Under the pieces are notes generated by a model. The model did no database searches. It was not told the DNA's origin and worked only from the letters and a program-made list of their open reading frames with translations. From Mesorhizobium sp. BR1-1-16 (GTDB taxonomy: Bacteria; Pseudomonadota; Alphaproteobacteria; Rhizobiales; Kaistiaceae): a stretch of DNA of 64,000 nt. A program made the translations under genes and the position numbers. The stretch lies in contig NZ_JAIUIE010000006.1 of the NCBI RefSeq assembly GCF_020165495.1, forward strand, positions 62,001 through 126,000, written 5' to 3'. Every line of letters starts with the position of its first letter. The first letter of the stretch is position 1. Positions 55,808 through 64,000 of this stretch are shown here, in pieces.

Positions 55808-57568
55808 TTAGCCGTCGATAGGCGCCGCTTTTCCGTCCGCCGCGGCCTGATCGCGCATGCGGCTCCGCGCGACCTCGCGGGCGACGGCCAGACGCTGCTC
55901 CACAGCCTCATCCGGCAGACCGATCCCGGCGAGAAGATTGCCGGCAAGCTGCAGGCTGCCTTCCAATGCCTCCGGAACGACATCCGTCGCGCCGCACTCC
56001 AGCAGCCGGCGCGCATGCGTCAACGAGCGCGCGCGGGCGTGGATGATCGCATTCGGCCAGTGTTCGCGGATCGTCTGGACCATTCGCTCGGCAACGCCGG
56101 TCTCATCCAGCGTGACGACAAAGGCACGGGCCTTGTCGGCGCCGAGCTTTGCGAGGATTTCGGGGCGCGTCGCATCACCGAAGAAAATGGCATGCCCCTC
56201 CTTCGAAGCGCGGCGGACATGCTCGGAATTCAGATCGAGCGCGACATGCGGAATGTCCTCGGCCGCGAGCAAGGCCGCGACCGTGGCGCCAAACCGGCCG
56301 AAGCCTCCGATGATGACATGGTCCGAAAAGCTCTCCTGCCCGGTCACGCCCTGGCTTGCCTGAGCGTCGCGCGCCTTGAACCGGGCGGCGAGCTTCCCCC
56401 CGACGATGCCGAGCAGCGGCGACAGGACCATTGAAAGGGCCGCGATCGTCGTGGCGAGGCGGGCGATGTCGGGTGCGATGACATTGTCGCGGGCAGCGAG
56501 CGTGAACACCACGAAGGCGAATTCGCCGGCGCCAGCCAGGATGAACGCCGTCTCGACCGCGCCCGGCCGCGGCAGCCGCGCCATGCGGAACGCGAGATAG
56601 CCAACCGCAAGCTTGACGGCGAAAAGCATGGCGAGCGCGCCGAGGATCAACGGCAACTGGCCAATGACGGCAACGACGTCGATCGTCATGCCGACGGTCA
56701 TGAAGAAGAGACCGAGCAGCAGATCCTTGAACGGCTCGACCTCGACATCGATCTGATGGCGATATTCGGTCTCGCTGAGCAGAAGCCCGGCCAGAAATGC
56801 GCCGAGCGCCGCTGAAAGCCCGGCGCGGGATGTGATCGCGCCGGCCGCAACGATGATCAGGAGCGTGATCGAAATCAGCAGCGTGCGATTGCCGGTCGCG
56901 CCGGCAAAGCGCATCAGCGGCTTCACGATCGTGCGGCCAAGCAGCACGACCGCGATGACCACCACGACGGCCAGCGCAATGCCCTTGACCAGCGACGGGC
57001 CGACACTGGCGCCCTTCTGGCCGAGAATGCCGACGATGATGACGATCGGCACCACCATCAAATCCTGCAGGATCAACACGCCGAGCGCGATGCGCCCCGT
57101 CGGCGTCCCGAGCCGCCGCCGCTCCGCCAGCGATTGCGTCACGATCGCGGTCGAGGACAGGGCGAATGCCATGCCGAAAACCAGCGAATCGTCAAACTCG
57201 AAGCCAGAAAGCGCTCCGGCGCCATAGATCGCGGCGGTGACCAGCGCCACCTGCAGCCCGCCGGCGCCGAGCATCAACCGGCCGATGGCCCCGACGCGCG
57301 CGAAGGAGAGCTCCAACCCGATGGTGAACAGCAGGAACAGGATCCCGAGATCGCCGAGGGCCTGCAATTGGCCGACATTGGTGATCGTCGCGTAGCCGAA
57401 CAGCGAATTGATCGGCACGAGATGGCCGAAGCCGCCCGGTCCAACAATGATGCCGGCGATCAGGAAGCCCATGACGACGCCGAGCTTCAGATGCTGGAAG
57501 AGCGGGACGACGATCCCGGCGGCAACAAGGAACACCAGTAGCTGACGGAAGTCGGCTACCTGGTCCAT
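55808..57568 (-). CDS. Kef-type monovalent cation:proton antiporter (CPA2)
   Basis: The 586-residue protein has about 12 membrane helices in the first 380 residues, including MGFLIAGIIVGPGGFGHLV, LLFTIGLELSFARV and AFALSSTAIVTQSLAERR, all typical of CPA2 exchangers. An RCK/TrkA-N domain follows at about 405-520 (HVIIGGFGRFGATVAALL, FFGDATRPEILAKLGAD). It likely exports K+ in exchange for H+ under control of NAD(H) or glutathione adducts. No KefF-type ancillary protein is adjacent. Confidence 0.9.
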   Translation of the reverse strand: MDQVADFRQLLVFLVAAGIVVPLFQHLKLGVVMGFLIAGIIVGPGGFGHLVPINSLFGYATITNVGQLQALGDLGILFLLFTIGLELSFARVGAIGRLMLGAGGLQVALVTAAIYGAGALSGFEFDDSLVFGMAFALSSTAIVTQSLAERRRLGTPTGRIALGVLILQDLMVVPIVIIVGILGQKGASVGPSLVKGIALAVVVVIAVVLLGRTIVKPLMRFAGATGNRTLLISITLLIIVAAGAITSRAGLSAALGAFLAGLLLSETEYRHQIDVEVEPFKDLLLGLFFMTVGMTIDVVAVIGQLPLILGALAMLFAVKLAVGYLAFRMARLPRPGAVETAFILAGAGEFAFVVFTLAARDNVIAPDIARLATTIAALSMVLSPLLGIVGGKLAARFKARDAQASQGVTGQESFSDHVIIGGFGRFGATVAALLAAEDIPHVALDLNSEHVRRASKEGHAIFFGDATRPEILAKLGADKARAFVVTLDETGVAERMVQTIREHWPNAIIHARARSLTHARRLLECGATDVVPEALEGSLQLAGNLLAGIGLPDEAVEQRLAVAREVARSRMRDQAAADGKAAPIDG

Positions 57569-57639
57569 CTGTTTCCCGCTCCACCGAAAGCTGCGTTTCT
57601 ATCGCGTCCGTCTATCTCATCCTGCCCTCTAGACGCGGA

Positions 57640-60288
<2,649 letters not shown>

Positions 60289-60436
60289 GGAATGATCCGC
60301 TTGAAGACCGGGAGGCCGCGTCGCGGATGCCCGGTGAGAAACCTGGCCGCGTTTGTAGCGGCCGGCCGCGGGACTGTCCAGAAAGCAGCATTGCCGACAC
60401 AGCACCGGCGAGGCGCCGCCGCCGCTTTGTCATGCC

Positions 60437-60796
60437 TCAGTGGCCGCGACCGTCATAGGCGTTGACGGTGACCGATGCGAGGTCGATGCCATCGATGCAC
60501 CGCACATTGACCGCAACCATGTTGCTGCCATCGGGCCCCTTCGCTCGCGCAAAGGCTTCGATGCCGCAATCCTGGCAGAAGAGATGATGGATGATGTGAC
60601 GGTTGAATTGATAGTCGGTGAGGTTGTCTTCCCCCGCCGTCACGCTGAAGTTGCTCGCCGGGACGAAGGCGAGCCAATGTCCGCGCTTCTGGCAGATCGA
60701 GCAATTGCAGGAGATCGCGCTGGTGAAATCGCCATGCGCCTCGAAACGAACCTTGCCGCAGTGGCAGCCGCCTGTCTCGTCCGTCGCTTCAGCCAT
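60437..60796 (-). CDS. GFA-family protein (glutathione-dependent formaldehyde-activating type)
   Basis: The 119-residue protein has the zinc-binding pattern of the family: GGCHCGKVRFEA, then CNCSICQKRGHW, and FCQDCGIEAFARA with two further Cys. Such proteins bind glutathione and zinc; enzymatic formaldehyde activation is debated. Start ATG at 60796 has GGGAGG seven bases upstream, so the earlier in-frame Met is rejected. It lies downstream of recA in the same direction. Confidence 0.88.
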   Translation of the reverse strand: MAEATDETGGCHCGKVRFEAHGDFTSAISCNCSICQKRGHWLAFVPASNFSVTAGEDNLTDYQFNRHIIHHLFCQDCGIEAFARAKGPDGSNMVAVNVRCIDGIDLASVTVNAYDGRGH

Positions 60797-60817
60797 CCTC
60801 AACCTCCCTCAAAGCGA

Positions 60818-60837
60818 AGGCGCAGCTCGCCGCGCCT
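60818..60837 (-). terminator. Possible terminator after recA
   Basis: On the minus strand AGGCGC and GCGCCT (6 bp) enclose eight bases and are followed by TCGCTTTG. It lies 24 bases after the recA stop. Short stem and poor U-run make it weak. Confidence 0.35.
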
Positions 60838-60860
60838 CCGCTGGTCACGCCTCCAGGTGA

Positions 60861-61949
60861 TTACGCTTCCAGGGCGTCGTCGCCATCCGCTTCGGCTTCG
60901 CCATCCTTCGAAAGCAAGGCCTCGGCAAGCAGGCCGGCATTCTGCCGGATGGCCTGTTCTACCGTGTTGGCGATCTCAGGATTGTCGCGGAAGAACGCCT
61001 TGGCATTCTCGCGGCCCTGACCGAGACGCTGGCTGTCATAGGAGAACCACGCGCCCGACTTTTCGACGATGCCGGCCTTGACGCCGAGATCGATCAATTC
61101 GCCGACCTTCGACACGCCCTCGCCATACATGATGTCGAATTCGACCTGCTTGAACGGCGGCGCCAGCTTGTTCTTCACCACCTTGACGCGGGTCTGGTTG
61201 CCGACGACCTCGTCGCGATCCTTGATCGCGCCGATGCGGCGGATGTCGAGACGGACCGACGCGTAGAATTTCAGCGCATTGCCGCCGGTCGTCGTCTCGG
61301 GATTGCCGAACATGACGCCGATCTTCATGCGGATCTGATTGATGAAGATCACCATCGTCTTCGACTTCGAGATCGAAGCGGTGAGCTTCCTGAGCGCCTG
61401 GCTCATCAAGCGCGCCTGCAGGCCGGGCAGGCTGTCGCCCATCTCGCCCTCGATCTCGGCGCGCGGCGTCAGGGCGGCAACCGAATCAACCACCAGCACG
61501 TCGATGGCGCCGGAGCGCACCAGCGTATCGGTGATCTCGAGCGCCTGCTCGCCGGTGTCCGGCTGCGAGATCAGGAGGTCATCGAGATTGACGCCGAGCT
61601 TGCGGGCATAGACGGGGTCAAGCGCATGCTCGGCATCGACGAAGGCGCAAATGCCGCCATTCTTCTGCGCTTCGGCGATGGTGTGCAGCGCCAGCGTCGT
61701 CTTGCCCGAGGATTCCGGCCCATAGATCTCGACGATGCGGCCGCGCGGCAGACCGCCGATCCCGAGCGCGATGTCGAGCCCGAGCGATCCGGTCGGGACA
61801 GTACCGATCTCGACGACCTTGTCGTTCTTGCCGAGCCGCATGATCGAGCCCTTGCCGAACGCCCGCTCGATCTGGCTGAGAGCGGCATCCAGCGCCTTCG
61901 ACTTGTCCATTGTGGCCCCTTCGACGAGACGGAGAGAAGTTTGCGACAT
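60861..61949 (-). CDS. recA: Recombinase A
   Basis: The 362-residue protein starts [20 protein letters not shown], matching the usual alphaproteobacterial N-terminus; a downstream Met would remove the first conserved block. Walker A is [13 protein letters not shown], and further blocks are [33 protein letters not shown] and the L1/L2 loops with [20 protein letters not shown] in part. RecA drives homologous recombination and LexA cleavage. A LexA-type site lies in the promoter region. Confidence 0.97.
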   Translation of the reverse strand: MSQTSLRLVEGATMDKSKALDAALSQIERAFGKGSIMRLGKNDKVVEIGTVPTGSLGLDIALGIGGLPRGRIVEIYGPESSGKTTLALHTIAEAQKNGGICAFVDAEHALDPVYARKLGVNLDDLLISQPDTGEQALEITDTLVRSGAIDVLVVDSVAALTPRAEIEGEMGDSLPGLQARLMSQALRKLTASISKSKTMVIFINQIRMKIGVMFGNPETTTGGNALKFYASVRLDIRRIGAIKDRDEVVGNQTRVKVVKNKLAPPFKQVEFDIMYGEGVSKVGELIDLGVKAGIVEKSGAWFSYDSQRLGQGRENAKAFFRDNPEIANTVEQAIRQNAGLLAEALLSKDGEAEADGDDALEA

Positions 61950-61991
61950 ACGTGCGATCCTTATTCCATACTGCGAGGAGTCGATCAAACT

Positions 61992-62017
61992 GAGAACATT
62001 GTACATGTTTTGTTCTC
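61992..62017. promoter_or_regulatory. Candidate LexA (SOS) operator upstream of recA
   Basis: Read on the minus strand, GAAC-AAAACAT-GTAC (62001-62015) matches the alphaproteobacterial LexA consensus GAAC-N7-GAAC (equivalently GTTC-N7-GTTC) with one mismatch. It lies within a larger inverted repeat with arms GAGAACA (61992-61998) and TGTTCTC (62011-62017). It is about 50 bases upstream of the recA start, where a promoter is expected, so SOS control is likely. Confidence 0.72.
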
Positions 62018-62160
62018 ATCCGCAAGCTGCATCCACGCCTTGCCGCCCGCATATGTGAGTCCTGCCATGCAGCGCGGCCGGGTGGTGCGACATGCCCCTC
62101 TGTGATGCTATGCAGCGGGAAATCCGCACTGTTTCATCAAGTAGAGAGAGCGACCTCAAC

Positions 62161-62619
62161 GTGCAGCGCCCTGCCCTCCTCGTGACACTTCTCGCCATGC
62201 TGGCGCTCAGCGCCTGCCAGGCCCCGACCAACCAACAGCTGGGCGGGATCGCCGGCTCGGCCGTCGGCGCCATGATCGGCAGCCAGTTCGGCTCCGGTGC
62301 AGGCAAGCTCGGCGCGACGATCGTCGGTGGCGGGATCGGCGGCATCATCGGCAGCCAGATCGGCAGGAGCATGGATCAGAACGCGCAGCGCCAGGCCTCG
62401 GAGGCGGAGACGCGCGCGATCACCACCGGCCAGCCCGGCGTGCCAGTCAGTTGGAACGCCGGATCGAGCCACGGTCAGGTCATTCCCGGGCCGATCCGCA
62501 AGCAGAGCGGCCGCGAGTGCCGCCCCTACACGCACCAGATCGTCGTCGACGGACGCGGCGAAGCCCTGCGCGGCACCGCATGCCGCATGCCCGACGGCTC
62601 GTGGCAGACGATCTCCTGA
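62161..62619 (+). CDS. 17-kDa surface antigen-like lipoprotein
   Basis: The 152-residue product, read from GTG at 62161, has a short lipoprotein signal (LLVTLLAMLALSAC) with Cys as the lipid-attachment residue. A glycine-zipper segment follows: LGGIAGSAVGAMIGSQFGSG and IVGGGIGGIIGSQIGRSMD, as in Rickettsia 17-kDa antigen and SlyB-type proteins. The C-terminal part has CRPYTHQIVVDGRGE and a final ACRMPDGSW. It is likely outer-membrane anchored. Earlier ATG codons would spoil the signal peptide. psuG follows 16 bases on. Confidence 0.82.
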   Translation: MQRPALLVTLLAMLALSACQAPTNQQLGGIAGSAVGAMIGSQFGSGAGKLGATIVGGGIGGIIGSQIGRSMDQNAQRQASEAETRAITTGQPGVPVSWNAGSSHGQVIPGPIRKQSGRECRPYTHQIVVDGRGEALRGTACRMPDGSWQTIS

Positions 62620-62635
62620 CCAAGGTTTCAACAAC

Positions 62636-63571
62636 ATGGTATCCGCAATGAGCCTTTCCGATCGCATCCGCCTTTCCGACGAAGTCGCCGCGGCGCGGGC
62701 AGACGGGCGCCCGCTCGTCGCACTGGAGACGACGATCGTCACCCATGGCATGCCCTATCCGGAAAATGTCGGGACCGCCCTTGCCGTCGAAGAGGTCGTG
62801 CGCGGCGCGGGCGCGGTGCCGGCGACGATCGCGATCATCGATGGCGCGATCCGCGTCGGACTGACCGCCGCCGAGCTCGAAGATCTGGCCGGCATGAAGA
62901 ACGTCATGAAGCTGTCGCGGGCCGATCTCGCCTTCGCGCTTGCGACCGGCCGGCCGGGCGCCACCACGGTAGCCGCGACCATGATCTCGGCGGCGCTTGC
63001 GGGCATCCGGGTCTTCGCGACAGGCGGAATCGGCGGCGTCCATCGCGGCGCCGAAACCAGCTTCGACGTCTCGGCCGATCTCTATGAGCTCGCCGAGACG
63101 CCTGTCACGGTGGTCTCCGCCGGCGCCAAGGCGCTGCTCGATATCCCGAAAACGCTCGAAGTGCTGGAGACGCTCGGCGTGCCCGTAGTGACGGTCGGCC
63201 AGGATATGCTGCCGGCCTTCTGGTCGCGCGACAGTGGCCTGCCCTCGCCGCTCCGCCTCGACGATCCAGCTGATATCGCGAGCTTCCTTGCAACGCGCAC
63301 CGAGCTCGGTCTCAAGGGCGGCCTGCTGGTCGCCAATCCCGTCCCGCTCGCCGACGAGATCCCGGCCGCCGAGATGCGCGCCCATATCGAGGAGGCGATC
63401 CGCGACGCCGAGCGCGACGGCATCCGCGCCAAGGCGGTCACGCCCTATGTGCTCGGCCGCATCCTGACGCTGACCGGCGGGCGCAGCCTCGTGACCAATA
63501 TCGCGCTGGTCAAGAACAATGCTCGCCTCGCCGGCGAGATCGCCGTGGCGCTTCAGGCCGTGGCGGGGTGA
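62636..63571 (+). CDS. psuG: Pseudouridine-5'-phosphate glycosidase
   Basis: The 311-residue enzyme has LVALETTIVTHGMPYPENV, then VGLTAAELEDLAG, FATGGIGGVHRGAETSFDVSAD in part, VVSAGAKALLDIPKTLE and LTGGRSLVTNIALVKNNA. It cleaves pseudouridine 5'-phosphate to uracil and ribose 5-phosphate. The partner kinase PsuK is not seen adjacent. ATG at 62636 has AAGG eleven bases upstream; ATG at 62648 is an alternative. Its 3' end overlaps the convergent methyltransferase gene by 19 bases. Confidence 0.93.
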   Translation: MVSAMSLSDRIRLSDEVAAARADGRPLVALETTIVTHGMPYPENVGTALAVEEVVRGAGAVPATIAIIDGAIRVGLTAAELEDLAGMKNVMKLSRADLAFALATGRPGATTVAATMISAALAGIRVFATGGIGGVHRGAETSFDVSADLYELAETPVTVVSAGAKALLDIPKTLEVLETLGVPVVTVGQDMLPAFWSRDSGLPSPLRLDDPADIASFLATRTELGLKGGLLVANPVPLADEIPAAEMRAHIEEAIRDAERDGIRAKAVTPYVLGRILTLTGGRSLVTNIALVKNNARLAGEIAVALQAVAG

Positions 63572-64000
63572 CGCGCATGGAGGACGTGGCCGACCTCCGC
63601 TTCATCGAGCGGCGACGGCCCCGTCACATAGAGACTGCCAAGATCCGGGCCTGACAGATTGGCCGTCACTTCGAAGCCGAGGGCGGCGAGATGCCGCTCC
63701 ATTTCGTCGGGCCGGAAATAGCTGACGAAAGGCTCGCCAAGCTGGGCCGCGCGGCCGGCAAGCGTCAGGAAGGCCAGCCGCTGCAACACGCCGACCCGGT
63801 CCGGAGGCTCGGCATAATCGAGCACCAGCTCGGCGCCGCCCTTGCGGGCAGCGATGATGCCGAGCGTCGTGAGAATGGCAATCTCCGACAGATAAGGCAC
63901 CACGCCAAGCCAGGAAAAGAACACCGGCGCATCCGGCTCAAGCCCCGCGGCCTCAAGCTTGCCGTCCAGCCGATCGATGGAGAAATCGACCGGCACGAAG
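63553..64000 (-). CDS. Leucine carboxyl methyltransferase-like SAM methyltransferase, C-terminal part (partial)
   Basis: The frame runs off the right edge; about 149 residues are present and the N-terminus with the main SAM motif is outside the window. The visible portion has PVDFSIDRLDGKL, PVFFSWLGVVPYLSEIAIL and LVLDYAEPPDR, matching the LCM/SAV2177-type methyltransferases. The substrate is unknown. The gene ends inside the 3' end of psuG. Confidence 0.78.
   Translation of the reverse strand, partial: FVPVDFSIDRLDGKLEAAGLEPDAPVFFSWLGVVPYLSEIAILTTLGIIAARKGGAELVLDYAEPPDRVGVLQRLAFLTLAGRAAQLGEPFVSYFRPDEMERHLAALGFEVTANLSGPDLGSLYVTGPSPLDEAEVGHVLHARHPATA

Noticed and set aside
53779-56016. 745-codon minus-strand frame over the SDR and aldo-keto reductase genes
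   Set aside because: Both plus-strand genes have complete catalytic motifs; the antisense product has no recognisable motif.

Overview
This window is GC-rich chromosomal DNA that is densely packed on both strands. It most likely comes from an alphaproteobacterium of the order Hyphomicrobiales (Rhizobiales). The evidence is the usg gene, the DUF1476 (F1FO-ATPase zeta-type inhibitor) gene, a BA14K-family secreted protein, a GAAC-N7-GTAC LexA-type site upstream of recA, and the orders purC-purS-purQ/purL-bolA-grxD and rpsD/murI-trmJ/icd/alaS/recA. A Kaistia-like genus would fit, but that is inference. No rRNA, tRNA, CRISPR array, insertion sequence or prophage was seen.

Layout. 1-4.8 kb: the end of a DUF1254/DUF1214-type gene, a large membrane protein fused to a solute-binding domain, a 36-residue secreted peptide gene behind a 20-bp palindrome, and a 2-oxoglutarate/Fe(II) oxygenase. 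5.1-9.3 kb: a circularly permuted ATP-grasp, alpha-E, transglutaminase-fold and Anbu proteasome-like cluster; the transglutaminase-fold protein lacks its catalytic Cys. 9.4-16.7 kb: usg, a split XdhC pair with a MobA-like nucleotidyltransferase, an alpha/beta hydrolase, an uncharacterised nuclease-fold candidate, an L,D-transpeptidase, a family 4 uracil-DNA glycosylase and an MFS transporter. 17.1-25.2 kb: a branched-chain amino acid ABC transporter (livHMGF, a DUF6867 protein and two tandem binding proteins), then a D-amino-acid dehydrogenase-like flavoenzyme.

25.4-35.5 kb: rpe and purB, glutathione peroxidase, aquaporin, HpcH/HpaI aldolase and the DUF1476 protein, then the purine run purC-purS-purQ, a convergent VOC gene, purL, bolA and grxD. 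35.8-41.5 kb: BA14K protein, ttcA, alcohol dehydrogenase, EamA transporter, rpsD and a lytic transglycosylase. 41.7-46.3 kb: an LLM oxidoreductase followed by an envelope-sugar cluster (GT2, ChbG/YdjC deacetylase, GtrA, GT87). 46.3-50.5 kb: murI, trmJ-like, HdeD, a small membrane protein and icd. 50.6-57.6 kb: an acetyltransferase-like protein, a PAS-GGDEF diguanylate cyclase, AraC/SDR/aldo-keto reductase genes and a Kef-type antiporter. 57.6-64 kb: alaS, a GFA-family protein, recA, a surface lipoprotein, psuG and the end of a methyltransferase.

Most of the window is housekeeping. The points most worth a second look are the Anbu/ATP-grasp cluster with its Cys-less transglutaminase, the membrane/solute-binding fusion, the secreted peptide with its palindromic operator candidate, the envelope-sugar cluster, and the perfect hairpins without U-tracts between convergent genes. 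All protein assignments come from reading sequence motifs; no database search was run.
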